Part shown: positions 49,640 to 61,445 of the stretch, piece by piece
How the letters are laid out: each line of letters starts with the position of its first letter
Numbering within the stretch: the stretch's first letter is position 1
Assembly: GCF_034190915.1 (NCBI RefSeq)
Contig: NW_026947489.1
Location: 59,706,001-59,770,000 of the forward strand
Reading direction: 5' to 3'
Source of the DNA: Cavia porcellus
Lineage: Eukaryota > Chordata > Mammalia > Rodentia > Caviidae
Length of the DNA: 64,000 nucleotides
Made by a program: the position numbers and the translations under genes
The notes under the pieces: generated by a model
The model's input: only the letters and a program-made list of their open reading frames with translations
Databases searched by the model: none
What the model was told of the DNA's origin: nothing

Positions 49640-50645
49640 TTTACCAGGACCTCCCCAGCCCTCCCTTCCAGCCCTATAGCCCCGGGGGCTACTGTTCCGC
49701 TCTCTGTGAGGTCCAGTTTTTACCCTCTGTGGGTGGGATCATGCCATACTTGTTTTCCTGTGCCTGGCTTCCTCCTCTTAACATCACATCCTCCAGTTTG
49801 GCTCCTGTTGTTGGGACAGGATTTCCTGCTTTTCAAGGCTGAGTAGCATTCCATCGTATGCCTACCTGACTCATGTTTTATCTGTTTACCCAATGATGCA
49901 CAGGCAGGCAGTTTCCATATCTTGGTTACCGTAACCACAGCTGCACGAACACCGGAGTGCCGAAGTCTCTGCACCACCCCACCTTTATTTCCTTTGGATA
50001 TGCACCTGATAATGAGGCTGCTGGCTTGTGTGCTCTGTTGGTAATGCTCTGAGAATCCATACTCTTTCCCACAATGGCCACACTAACTGACAATCCCCAC
50101 AGTGGTACACAAGCTCCCCTTCTCCTCATTCTCCCATTCTCTTTGTTCTTCACTTTTTTGTTGGTACCTGTTCTAACAGGTTCACAGTCTAAGCGTAGTT
50201 TCAGTTTCTGTTTCTGTAATTCATGGTGGTGAGCATTTCTTCACACATCTGCTGGGCGTTCGTATATCTCCTTCCAAAAAATATTTATTCAGACCCTTTT
50301 CAGTTATATAATGGGCTTGTTTACTTAAAAATGAGTTGCATTTATCTTTTGGCTACTGAGCGCTTCTCAGAGGTCTGGTGCAGACTCCTCCATTCTGCGT
50401 GTCACCTCTTCACTCTGCTGATTGTTTCCCTGCCTGAGCAGCAGCTTTGAAGTTTGATGTCAGCCCATTTTCTTCACTTTTTTTGTTTCGTTACCTATGC
50501 TTTCAGGTTCATATCCAAAAAAGTAGTTACCCAAAACAATGTCTTGGGACATGCCCTCTGGGTTTTCTTCTAGTACTTTTACAGAGATTAAAGGAAGACA
50601 CACTGGTGATCTCAAATCTATCTGTGTTTCATTTTTTAAAATAGC
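49640..50645 (-). mobile_element. LINE-1 3' region (old L1M type)
   Basis: The + strand shows the reversed L1 3' blocks in order: AGGCTGAGTAGCATTCCATC, CAGTTTCCATATCTTGGTTA, TTTCCTTTGGATATGCACCT, GGTGGTGAGCATTTCTTCAC, TATTTATTCAGACCCTTTTC and TATGCTTTCAGGTTCATATC with GTTTTCTTCTAGTACTTTTA. It is heavily mutated with no usable frame. Confidence 0.82.
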
Positions 50646-51024
50646 AACCAGGATAAGCATAGTTTAACATTGAGACTAGGTAAAACTTGCAGATATACAA
50701 GCAACTTTGTATGTTATTTTTCTCTGCACAGTGAGATGGGTGTTTATGTATGAATAAGATCGCCCATTTGCAGATAAACATTTCAAGACATTGTGTGAAT
50801 ATGTACGTCACACCTGGAAGGCAGGGAGAAAAAATAAATGGGACTTATCATTTCACGCCTTTCTTTAATGTCTGAGTGACTTTAGAAACATGTTTTAAAT
50901 TCACAAGTTAAGAATGAGAAGGCAGTAATCCGGGGAGAGCAATCCTGCCAGGAGTGGGTGAGACAAGACTGAAGACTCCCGACCCTGTGCTTTCTCTTTA
51001 AAATCTGATTAGAAATATCTATTT

Positions 51025-51112
51025 TGCAGAACTGCTGTGAAGATCCAATTAGAAACATCCAGCAGTGAGCCTTTTATGGAGTAGGTCCTAAATAAATAAT
51101 AATTGTTTACAT
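51025..51112 (+). mobile_element. MIR 3' fragment
   Basis: GCTGTGAAGATCCAATTAGA followed by GAGTAGGTCCTAAATAAATA matches the MIR 3' end. Confidence 0.55.
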
Positions 51113-52799
51113 TATTCATCAGCAAGTGTGCTCCCTGCCTGCGCCCAGGAAGCCGGGCGGACTCTTCCCCTTCTCATAACTGCTCTCCTCCTCCAGGAGG
51201 CCCCATCACAGGCACCAGATCCCAGGGTGGGAAACTTAGCTCATCTCAATAATTCAGACCTGCAGTCAATGCTTAGCTCTCTCACAGTAAGCACCGTCTC
51301 TTGGGGTACATGTACATGGACGCTCAGATCACTGCCCCTCCACACAGTGGGCAAAAACACAGGATGGCCAGTTACATTTGAATTTCTGGTACACAGGAAT
51401 GCTTTTGTAAAGGTGCATCCTGAGTACTGCAAAGGCCCTGTTTGTAGTGAGAGAATCTGCGTTGTTTATCCTAGATCTGCTGCTCCAGCACCCTAGGGAT
51501 TACTTGGCCACCCTCTCTGGATGGATGAGAAGAGCCCTAGGCTCCCGCACTTGAATATGCACTGGGTGGTGTCGGGTGTTCCTGAGCAACCAGGTACCTG
51601 CTCTGATGTCTGCTGCTGATGTACCATGGTCTATGTCTCCCAGCAGAGTCACAACCTGTGGATGTCCTTGGTAAAGCTTGGCCCATGGCCCCTCTCAGAT
51701 GAAGCCCTTTGGGACTGTCAACACCCTCTCTGGACCTCAGCAAGGGTGTCCACATTGCTGCCTCTGCAGAGGGGTCTCTAAACCAGGTGGTATCCATAGC
51801 AGACACCTGGCTGTCAGCTCAGACACTGTCACATGGCCCCTGGAAGCGTGTAGGAAATGGTACCAAGGACACAAAACTCCATCTGTCTCTCTGCCCAAAT
51901 GCTTTGTGTCCTGAGATTTTGACATGGCCCTGCACACAAGTCCTGAGCACCCAGAGTCTCCAACAAGATGCATTTGTATTCTGAGGCACGATGTCACAAC
52001 ACTACCAGAGTTCACTGTGCTGAGTCAGGTCTTCATCTTCCCCCTGAGACCCTGAGACCTGGGACTGGGATGCTGGGGACAGCCAGACACAAGGCTTTCA
52101 AAACAGCCCTGTTACCTGTTCACAATCCTGGATGAAGTATTCTCGGAAAGCAGATGACAGAGCAGCTTCTTTCCTGGAGGGCCCAGCAGACGAGCATCTT
52201 GGTCAGACTGAGGCTGGGATGAGTGATTTTTGAGGACCCCAGGGTATCATCAGGGATTTGAACCTGGATGGTAATAATGACGTTATGAGGAAATGAACAG
52301 AATAGAGGTTCCCATAAAATGCTCAACATCACTGTATTATTCTAAAAATATTGCACAGGTGCCCCTCCGCATTTGGTGGGGCCAAGTCCCCATAAACTGA
52401 TCAGAGGTTGAAAAGACCCTAAGTTTATAATGCACCTGCTCCCCTCACTGGCACCCATCCTGGCTCTACCCTACAGCACTGTGAAGTCATTTTCCTTCAA
52501 GGATAACTGGGAGCTCCACCTGCCACCACCCAGCAACACAGAGGGATTGGAATGGGAACAAAGATGGGATTCAAAGCATGGTTCCTCCTGAATGCATCGC
52601 ACTTCTGCAGCACCTTCATGGCCAAACCTTCGGTGAAACCCTCTCCTGGCTGCTGTCCCAACTGCAGAGACAAAGCGTGGGCTCAATCCTCTTGCTAACC
52701 CCTTACCACAGAGCTGGCTTCTCCGTGCTCAGCAAACCCTCTTGTCCTCAGAAAAATGTCTTTTCTTTGCTTCTCCTCAACTAAACTAATGACTTCTCT

Positions 52800-53173
52800 T
52801 GTCTTGATTACTTTTCTCTCATTGCTGGGACAAAATACCCAACACTCAAAACAAAGGAAGGAAAGATTTATTTTGCTCACTGTTTGTGGAGGTTTCAGTC
52901 AGCTGGCTCCAAGACAGGGTGGCACAGCACTGGGGCAACACTTCAACGCAGCAGCCAACAAAAGCAGACAGAGCAAAACAGGAGAATGAGTGTCTTTTCC
53001 TCCCTTATATTGTACACAGACCAGCCCCTCCCCACTCTCGGGTTGTGTAGCACTCACAAAATCTGCTTGCAGTCCTCTTGCACAGGATGAAAATATTTAC
53101 AAAGCAAGAACCCTGGCTCCCTGCTGAGTCTCTTAGTTAAACTTCTAAACTGCTCAATGTATCAACCATAACA
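52800..53173 (-). mobile_element. Solo LTR, MaLR-like, next to exon
   Basis: It begins TGTCTTGATTACTTTTCTCT with AAAATACCCAACACTC and GGAAAGATTTATTTTGCTCA, and ends ATCAACCATAACA. The end is 30 bp before a DPP6 exon, so only the final pyrimidine tract and AG lie outside the repeat. Confidence 0.68.
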
Positions 53174-53203
53174 CTTGTCTTTCTCTTTTACTGCCCAATC
53201 CAG

Positions 53204-53251
53204 GTCCCGGGGTGCCCACAGTGACTGTGCACAACACCACAGATAAGAAAA
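53204..53251 (+). CDS. DPP6: DPP6 exon 7 of 8 in window (GPGVP, NTT glycosite)
   Basis: A 48-bp exon reading PGVPTVTVHNTTDKK after completion of the glycine codon. GPG(V/L)P is conserved across the DPP4 family and sits where the last propeller blade begins to return toward the hydrolase domain. The NTT sequon is the N566 equivalent. The donor AAAA|gtaagt is strong. The acceptor tract ctgcccaatccag is short, and an LTR-type repeat ends only 30 bp upstream of the exon, so the branch point is probably at or inside that repeat. Both flanking introns are phase 1, so the exon is symmetric. Identity rests on exact continuation of the frame from the exon 27.5 kb upstream. Confidence 0.97.
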
Positions 53252-54479
53252 GTAAGTGCTCACTTCCTCAGACCTTCTCAAGAGTCTGGAGAAAAGAGGG
53301 AAAAGGCTCTGGGGATAATCCGGGTTTTCCCTGCATTGGCACAAGAATGGGCCACATGCTGTGGCACAAAATGGCCCCAAGGATGGCCAGGGCTGATGAA
53401 ATGGGTGGAGGGACAGCCAGTGGGGTGGGGAGTCCTATACCCCTTCTCTGCCACCCAAGCCGAACAGGGCCAAAGGCTGGAGGAAGTTCAGAAGCCTGGG
53501 ATGGGCCTTTGTACTCTCCTCTGTTCTAGAGCCTATGGCCCATGGGCACCAGGAGGCTCCTTTGTCTCTGTGGGTCCCGGGCTGTGTGCATGGCATGGAG
53601 GGTCTACACATGCAGGCTGCACAGCGGGTTAATGATAAACTTCTCTGACCCTTGCCGGGATGCTGGGAGACCCTGTTCAGGACCGTCAGGGCAGGCTGAG
53701 GCTTTCGTGAAGAGGGAGAAGGCATGCTCAACTCTAATAACAGCAAACACGGCTGGGACTCGTGGCCTGGAGCAGAGTAGTTGGAAACGTGCTGAGAGGA
53801 GAGATTGAGAGGAGGGAGTGCTTGCTCAACGGAAGGCAGAGCAAAGATTTCAAGGTGGGGAAGAACTGATCAGGCACCAAGGGTGACCCACATCAAGGTG
53901 GGCAGTTTTTCCAAGGTAACTTAGTGGGGTGCTTGCTAAAACTGATGCTGCTGCCCAAAGATCCACCATGAGGTGGGTCAGAATGGGTTCAGAGGGTCCC
54001 ACAGGTGTGGACCAGGAGAGGGACTCTGCCAGGAGCTGGAAGTTCCCGAGTCTCTCGTTTCTCCTTAAGAAAATGCATGCTGTTCATTTAGAACACTTGC
54101 TAAGATTTAAGAGTATATTTGTGAGGGCTTTTTCTCCTAAAATCAGTGGTCTGGTGAAAAGTGACTGAAGTAGGTAACAACAGCATGGCACCATGTTGAT
54201 TCCGGTCTCAGCCTATGTCACCCTTAGGTGGAGGGCAGAGAAAAGAGACCCAAGACTCTGTAAGCCATTTTTGCAACTGCCTACAAATCTATCATTATAT
54301 TCTATTTAAAAGTTGTTTTTTTAAGGCTATGGTCAAAGAAAAAAACACAAAACTGTCTCTAGGCATTTAAACATACAGCATGTATCGCTTACAAAAGCCA
54401 CTCACTCAGATGCTTTCCCTTGCTTCTTTTTGGAAATGCAGTTATTAACATTATCTGCTTCAAAGGTCACCACAGTGTC

Positions 54480-54862
54480 TGTTATGGTTTAGATCTAGAA
54501 CACTCCCCAAATCTCATTTACTCAGATGCTTTTGGAAGGTGATTGGATCATGAGGGTGCTACAGTCATCAATGGTTGATTCATTGCATAGCTAGGATCCA
54601 TTTCTAGGAGGCAGGGCTCGGTTGAAAGAACTGGGTCACTGGAGCGTGACCTGGAAAGGCCTAGCTCCCTCCTATCCTCCTCTTCCCTCTCTGTTTCCTG
54701 GCTGCCATGATGTGAACAGCTTTCATCCTCATGCCCTTTTGCCAGGATATTCCTACCTTGGACCCAGCTGACTGTGGACTAAACCCCCTGCATCATGAGC
54801 CCCATTAACTTTAAGTAGTAGGTATCAGGTGTCATACCAGTGATGGGAACACTGATTAACAC
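54480..54862 (+). mobile_element. Solo LTR, MaLR-like, plus strand
   Basis: It starts TGTTATGGTTTAGATCTAGA, has AAGGTGATTGGATCATGAGG and CTGGCTGCCATGATGTGAAC, and ends ACACTGATTAACACA. It has TG..CA ends and a length of 383 bp. The target duplication is unclear. Confidence 0.68.
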
Positions 54863-55289
54863 ATCTGTTTTTGAAGAGGACTTTTTGACTCGCAGTGGCT
54901 GTGACCACACTCCCTGTGAAAACATTCCATAGTCCTAGACAAGGTTCTCTGAGCTCCCAAGACACAGGAGCAAATGACAGTGAAGCAGACCAATGTCTTA
55001 GATAAGACATTTGAGAAAATGTCTTACTTATTCTATGCATAAAAGCAAAGTGCTTATGTGGGGCAGGATGCAATGCTTTGGGAGTGTCTGCCTAAGAATG
55101 TGCCATCTGCCACCAGCACCTGTAATACGCGAATGCTCCCAACATTCAGAGATGCTTTATCACCACTTCTTGTCACCTGCAGAACAGAATGGCTCCTGAG
55201 CCTGTCAGTCCAATCAGCACTGGTGGACCAGCAATCTTCTATTGTCATCTGCTGTCCACAGAGGGCTCCATGATGTGCACTGTCCTTCT

Positions 55290-55497
55290 TTCCCTTTCTG
55301 CAGTACTGGGATTAAACCCAAGGTTTTCACGCAGGTTTTGCACGTTTCATTTTTTTTTATTTTTATTTTTATTTTTTTATTTTGAGACAGGGTCTCACTA
55401 AATTGCTAAGTTGTGCAGGCCAGACTTGAAATTGTGACCCTTCTGCCTTAGCCTCCCAGCGTGATGGGACTTCAGGAATGGGCCACTGTGTCCCTAA
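55290..55497 (-). mobile_element. B1-dID composite SINE, minus strand
   Basis: Read on +, a tRNA-like part with TACTGGGATTAAACCCAAGG comes first, then a T-rich run, then antisense B1 (TTTTGAGACAGGGTCTCACTA, split as a motif, to CCTCAGCCTCCCAG-like sequence). This is the arrangement of a reversed B1-dID element. An ATTTTT run at 55350-55386 expands the linker. Confidence 0.75.
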
Positions 55498-56504
55498 GAA
55501 GCATTTTACAGCCTAGAGCTGAGCTGTCACTTGGGTCTCCTGGAGACACAGAGCAGACCATGTGGGCTAAGCAAAGGAGAGTGTTATGTGCCTAGGATGT
55601 GGTAGCTACACACGCCAGGGTCTAGTTAGTTTTCAGGCTCTTCCAAGGGGCAGGAAGTCCTCCCTGGCACCCACTTTTCATGCCCCACTGGTGCAGTATC
55701 TGAAATCCCACCTGTTATTGTGCTCATGGTCAAGAAAAGAGATTCACAGTCCACCCACAATGGGAGGCAGGGTGCGGCTGTGGCTCTGTGACCATTCTTC
55801 TGACATCCCCAAGCTATGACCTGGCCCACAGAAGGGAATTCTGTGTTTGAAAGGTGCTCTCAGTGCTCTGTACCCAGGAGCAGTGGCGGCAGAGGCCTCT
55901 ATGCCCCTGGCAGGGCCGTGTGGGCACAGCAGGGCACAGACTCTGTCAGGGCCTGGGTGTCGGGAAGCACGGAGGCTGGGAGCCAGACGCTTTGACAGGG
56001 ATGGATCCTGGGCCAGGCTCTTCTAGTCCTAGTGGAGGCTGGAATTACTGTTGCAGCCCTCTTTGTCCTTCCTGCTCCCCCTCACTGGCCCCAAACCACC
56101 CTGGGAATCTCTTTCTCCCCCTCTCGAAAATCTTTTCTACAAACAGAGCCTGCGGGTGTTCACAGCTGTGACTCTGAATTATTTAGAAGCCTTTCCTTAA
56201 GAATGTAATTATGGCCAGGACCCAAGGAGGCCCATGGCCCTGAGACTTCAAACAACATAGGTGTGCATAGAAAGCCAGCCAAACATGGGCCAGCGGGCCA
56301 AGCTACTGGTGTTAAGGAGGAGAAAACACACGCACTGGTGAGGTGACAGAAGGTGGCACCACAGCCAGGCCCCCCCGCAGCATCTTGCACTTGCACGTGT
56401 ATTTGGGAGCTCTGGATACTGGGCTGCCACTTACCAAATCCCTGGGTCCCATGGAAGACAGGTTTCTCTAACCACTCACCCTCATCAGTCTAGTTTTTGT
56501 TGTT

Positions 56505-56690
56505 ATTTTATTTTCTGATACCAGGGGTTGAACCCAGGGCCTTCCGTGTTAACTGTATTCCCAGCCCTTTCTGATTTTTTTAAATTTTGAGACAGGGTCT
56601 CACTAAGCCACTAAGTTGCCTAGGTTGGATGGAATATGTGGTCCTCCTGCTTCGGCCTCCCAGAATGCTCTGGTACTATGAAGAAACAAA
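56505..56690 (-). mobile_element. B1-dID composite SINE, minus strand
   Basis: The + strand shows GATACCAGGGGTTGAACCCA, which is the reversed ID-like part. It is followed by TTGAGACAGGGTCTCACTAA and CTTCGGCCTCCCAGAATGC, the reversed B1 part. The order and linker fit the sciurid B1-dID family. Confidence 0.8.
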
Positions 56691-57276
56691 ACCATCTCCA
56701 GTCTCTGACTGGCCCCAAGCAGTCCCATGAATTCCTTGGGACACTGCCCACCTGGGGTTTCCCAAAAGCAGAATTAGGTGCCAGCTTCGTACCTGTCCTG
56801 CCAAGGATGACCCTGGTTCTTACTCAAAGCTCATCTGAAGATACCCCGGGCTTAGTGGCCCAGGGTGGCTTAGTGGCCATAGAAAGGAGTCTTATCGTAA
56901 ATCAGCATTGGTGTGGGGGCCATGCACCAAGACATGCTCCATGGAGAATCAGCATCAACAGTGTATTTCGCGTACTTTTAAGTTGTCACCTCAAGTTTAT
57001 CCTTCTTAAAGAATATATGAGGTGTATTTGCAGTACCTGGCAAAATGTTTTCACTTTAAAATTAAACCATTCTGTAATCCTGGATGCCCATGTGTCACAG
57101 CACTTTGAATCCTTCTGTGCTACATTTAAAGGTTTCTGCTGTCACATTTCACTCGCCAGTCCCCAGAGCTCTGTCCTTCTGTCCTATGCCTGAAAATCTT
57201 CTAGATACTGTTTTCTCATTCCCTGCAACTATAAGACATGATTATGGTATCACTTGCTCACATCAAAATAGCAACA

Positions 57277-57472
57277 CAGCTGTCCATGGTGGTACACAAC
57301 TGTGATGTCTGAATTCTGGGAAACTGAGGCAGAAAGATGGCAAGTGAAGCTGGGCAACTTAGCAAGAACCTGTGTAAGAAATTTTCTTTAAAACTTAAAA
57401 AGTTAGGAAGATAGCTTAGTGCAAAGATCCTGGGTTAAAGCCTCAGTACCAAGGGAAAAAAAAAAAAAAAAA
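57277..57472 (+). mobile_element. B1-dID composite SINE, plus strand
   Basis: A diverged B1 part (CATGGTGGTACACAACTGTG, CTGAGGCAGAAAGATGGC) is followed by a linker and an ID-like part (TAGCTTAGTGCAAAGATCCT, then CAGTACCAAG), ending in an A tail of about 18 bases. Confidence 0.78.
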
Positions 57473-58609
57473 CAGCCAGTGTATGTTATACAATCAACAA
57501 TGGACCCTCCAGTGTTTAGAGCAAAGAGCTATCCCTTGACATGAGTTAGTCTGGAAAGGCCCCTTCAGGCACTGGGCTGGATCTGATCTCTGAATACAAC
57601 TGCACAGATGGGCCCAGGGTGGGGACAGCACCCAAGGTGAGGAGTGGGCAAGGGAGAGAATAGTGTGTGAAGGAGTGATTGGGAAATGGGCAAGAGAAAG
57701 GGAGAGAAAACACAGCCAAGGGAAGTTGGGCAGTGGGACAGGAAGGCATTGGTGGGGCCATGTACACATCTCTGAACAGTTGCCTTTGGTTACCATTAGG
57801 ATCCAGCTCCCTACTTTCCAGAATTTATCAGGCAGCGATACCAGCAATCCCCCGAGCCCAGGGCCACTGGAAGCAGGCCTTAGAGCAGCCTGAGGGCCTC
57901 ACAGACTGGGAAGCAGCCGCCCTCCTGAGCAGGCACCAGTCTCTGTGGGCTCGCTGTGTCCAGATCTGATAATAGCTAATTCCACCAAATATTAGAGGGG
58001 CTCACATTTAATTAAGGAGTGGCCATTTGTATGCTCCAGACTGGGGGTCCCCGCTGCCCTGAAGTCAAAAGAAGAGTCCTTTGGGGAATATGCCAATCTT
58101 TTCTTATTTCTCTGTTGAGCTCCTGCCCTCTTTGAATGCAATTATGGGAACAAATAAAATGGCTTAACTCAACTCCCTGGTGAGACAGCCAGCTCTCTGC
58201 TGATAAAACCAGTTGTGTGGGCAATCATTAAATGAGAAATCTAATATTTAACTAAATTTAATAGTCTGTTGCTTTGGCGCTCTTCAGTGAAGGGTGGGAT
58301 TTCAATAGACAGCAGCGAGCTATTCAGATGCAGCCTGTGCGGTCCAGGAGCGATTAGAACACAGTGTGCCTCCCACCGAAAGGCAGGATCCCGAGGCCCC
58401 CTTGTTGGTAACAGGGAATGTGGTGGCAAACCCAGCTCAGCAGGCAGCACAGCAGCCTTTTGCGCTGAATTTGAAACCACTCCTTCTGAATCTGAACTTG
58501 GGATTGTAGAGGAATGTCAGAACTATTTCACTCAAAGGTATCCATAAGGAGAGAAGAGTTTGGAAACAGGATAGCTGCTCCTGCCTGTCTGGAGGCTTGA
58601 GCTGCATGA

Positions 58610-58995
58610 AAACTTGTTTTTCATTCTTTGATTGTTAATCTATGAATTTCTTTTAGGAGTAAATGTGTTTCTTGTATGCAGCATACCGTTGGGTTTTGTT
58701 TTTAGTCTCATCTGCCAACCTGTATCTTTTGACTAAGGAAATGAGACCTTTTCCATGGAGAGCTATTACTCAAAGGTATTGGCTCATTCTTGTCATTGGA
58801 TTATTTCCCTGTAACTGATTCTTTTTTGCTCCACTCTGGTTAACTGCTCATCCTGCCTGATTGTTCACTTCATTAGATTTTGGACATTATTGGCTTCACT
58901 GTCTCTGTCTAGGATATCCTTAAAAGATTTCTGGAGTGCTAGTTTGGTGGTCATAAATTTCATAAGGTGTTCTGTGTCATTGCAGTGAACTGTGA
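58610..58995 (-). mobile_element. LINE-1 ORF2-region fragment, minus strand
   Basis: CTTGTATGCAGCATACCGTT, GGGTTTTGTTTTTAGTCTCA, CCAACCTGTATCTTTTGACT and AGTTTGGTGGTCATAAATTT follow the reversed L1 sequence. It is a broken copy. Confidence 0.7.
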
Positions 58996-60036
58996 GGGGG
59001 TCAATTTTATTCTGAAATTTCCTCATCCAGTTCCACCTCTGCCCCCAGCCAAAACCCCCACAGATCCTCCACAGCAGAAGCTGACTGACAGCGATGGAAT
59101 GTTTAGTTTCTTCACTAACCTTCACAGGTTTTCCACTTCACAGTTTGACCCACATCTGCCACCCCATCCTTCTTCCTGCTACCCACCTGGGCTATCATAA
59201 GGGTGGGCATAGTGGTAAAGGTCACAGTCTCCCAAGGGCCACAGCAGCTTCCAGCAAGGTGAGGCTTCGAAATGATCCCACATGACCCACACACAGAGTC
59301 TGGTGTGTCAGTAAGCCGGCTGATAAGCCTGGCATCAGAGACTATCAGCTTGTGTGCCCTTCCAAGCACCAGGAACTTTTCAGCCTACTTCCTAACTATT
59401 TGCTTTCTTTTGTATGGGTTTGTATTTTCCACTGGAGCAGGAATGGATGGTCAAGCTTCTAGAGCAGTCTGAATTCTGGGGACACCAAGAGCCTTAGGCT
59501 CCTGAGACACCCATAGAATCTTTCAGTCATGTTTTGTTTCTTCAAGACCCTCTTGGGGCCATGGTAAAGGCCATACCCATGCAGGACATAGGGAGAAAGA
59601 TGTGGATAGAAACCTAACCTAGGCTCAGCTACCATCTAAAGGTGCTTAATTTTCAGAGTATGAATTAGGTTTCCACAAATAGATAAAGCCAGGTTACTGG
59701 AAATGAGTTTGTTTCCAGTGAGTGGAATTTAACAGTGAGCCCCTGGGGTGTGGGGGTGAGAGGGTGGGGCCAGGCAGACACCCAACCCTCTTCCACTTGT
59801 TGTTGAGCTCTACAGAGGTTGGTGGACACCCACGATGGGATGGCCATGGCTTCTGTTTGAGGAGGTGGCTCTTTACTTGATGGAAGAGGAGCCAGCAAAG
59901 AAGCTTCCAAAATATAGGGGACAGCAAGTGCCAAGACCCAAAGACAGCAAGAGGCTTGGTGGAAAGCTATTCTCCTCATTATCCTGGAGTCCCTTCTCAT
60001 CTTATACCCTAGAAATGTCCATTAAATGCAGATAAA

Positions 60037-60231
60037 GCCAGGTGTGGTGGCACACACCTACAATCCTAACACTCAGGGAGGCTGAGGTAGGTGGGTTGGA
60101 AGTTCAAGCCTGGCCAGGGCAACTGTAAGACTCAGCAAGACCTTGTGTAAAAATTTTTAAAAGAATGAATTTAAAAGGAACTAGAAATGTAGTTCGGTGA
60201 GAAGGTCCTGTGTTCCGCGCCCAGTACCACA
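60037..60231 (+). mobile_element. B1-dID composite SINE, plus strand
   Basis: The B1 part GCCAGGTGTGGTGGCACACA and GGAGGCTGAGGTAGGTGGG is followed by an ID-like part ending CCCAGTACCAC. The tail runs into an AC dinucleotide repeat, a common microsatellite origin. Confidence 0.82.
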
Positions 60232-60233
60232 CA

Positions 60234-60282
<49 letters not shown>

Positions 60283-60297
60283 GCGCGCGCACACAGG
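60232..60297 (+). repeat. AC dinucleotide microsatellite with GC core
   Basis: About 25 AC units followed by CGCGCGCGCG and a short AC end, grown from a SINE tail. Confidence 0.95.
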
Positions 60298-61067
60298 TAA
60301 TAAGTGAAGCCTCATAGACCAATTCCTGCTGACTTCTCCTAGGTCTGTTTGGCTACTTCTCCTTCTGTCTTTCCATTGAAAGTGAACCGCCCATGTACCC
60401 AGTTACTAGTAAATCATTTTTGGTTCCTCATTAACTCATCACAAGGGGGAGAACTCTCCCACCTGCTGCCTCTCCTTGAAGATCCAGGAGCAGAGGTGCC
60501 ACCAAGTGTCACTTGCAGATGACACTTCACATACCCTCCAGCAGCCTTGGAAAGTTGTACGCCCAAGGGAACATCATGGGTTTTTTTGACTTTTAATATT
60601 GGTTCACTCTTTAAGGCAGTGATCCCCAGCGACCAGGGACCAGTTTCATGGAACACCGTGTTTCCATAGATGGGTGAGGGATCATTTTTTATTGCTTTTA
60701 GACTAGTCTATGTTTGCAACCCTAATAATTACACTCCCCAGCGCTATCATCACTGCCTCAGCTCTACTCAGATCACCAGGCATTAGATTCTCATTAGGGT
60801 GGCAACATAGGTCTCTCACACACACAGTCCACAGTAGGGTCTGGGCTCCTGAGAGAGTTCCGTGTTGCTGCTGATCTGACAGGATGCAAGGCTTATGTGA
60901 TGGCACCCACTCTGGGAGTGATGAGAAATACAGCTGAGGCTTCAGTCACCTGTCACATTCTTCCTGCTATGTGACCTAGTTCCCATGGGTTATGGACCAA
61001 TACCTGGGAATTGGGCACTCCAGGTCTAAAACATTCCCCTCTATAACTCTTGTAAAGGAGGGTAGAT

Positions 61068-61445
61068 GTCTTAGTCATTTTCTATGCCAATGGAACAAAA
61101 TACCTGACTCCAGCAAATTAAGGTGGGAAGGTTTATTTTGGCTCACAGTTTTTAGGGATTTCATGGCAGAGAAGCACCATGGGGGAAAGGCTGCTTGTGG
61201 CACGGCAGTAAGAAGTAGAGAAAGAAGGAAAGAGCTGGGGAGAGAGATAAATCTTTCTAGACCACACTTTCAGTCACCACCTCTTCTGACCAGGCTCCTC
61301 CTCCTGACAGCAATGAGCTGTAAGCCTCATGGTCCAACCACCTTCCAAATGGGCTTCCCATAAGCACATGAGGCGTTGGGCAACACCTAGAGGTAAAGCA
61401 TAAGTGTGGAGTCCTATAAACACAAAATTCCCTTTCATAGTGCAC
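61068..61445 (-). mobile_element. LTR, MaLR-like, minus strand
   Basis: TGTCTTAGTCATTTTCTATG, GGAACAAAATACCTGACTCC and GGAAGGTTTATTTTGGCTCA match the family. The far end is diverged and its limit is approximate. Confidence 0.62.

Larger units (their letters stand above)
25693..53203 (+). other. Large DPP6 intron, 27.5 kb, phase 1
   Basis: This intron separates the CLSC exon from the GPGVP exon. It carries MIR copies, LTRs, a GGTGAT minisatellite, a CA-rich repeat, one young ID SINE, an LTR-like GC-rich block near 46.3 kb and a 1-kb LINE-1 3' region. It also holds two exon-like ORFs at 34901-35032 and 35948-36137. The stretches 28.0-31.1, 32.0-34.8, 36.2-39.3, 39.8-41.1, 43.1-44.8 and 46.7-49.5 kb contain no element I can name with confidence. 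Confidence 0.88.

Noticed and set aside
52471..52686. Short minus-strand ORF near 52.5 kb as a gene
   Set aside because: No motif, no splice structure, and similar ORFs occur by chance throughout the window.
56636..57193. 185-codon + strand ORF
   Set aside because: It starts inside a reversed B1-dID SINE, and the rest shows no protein family or splice context.
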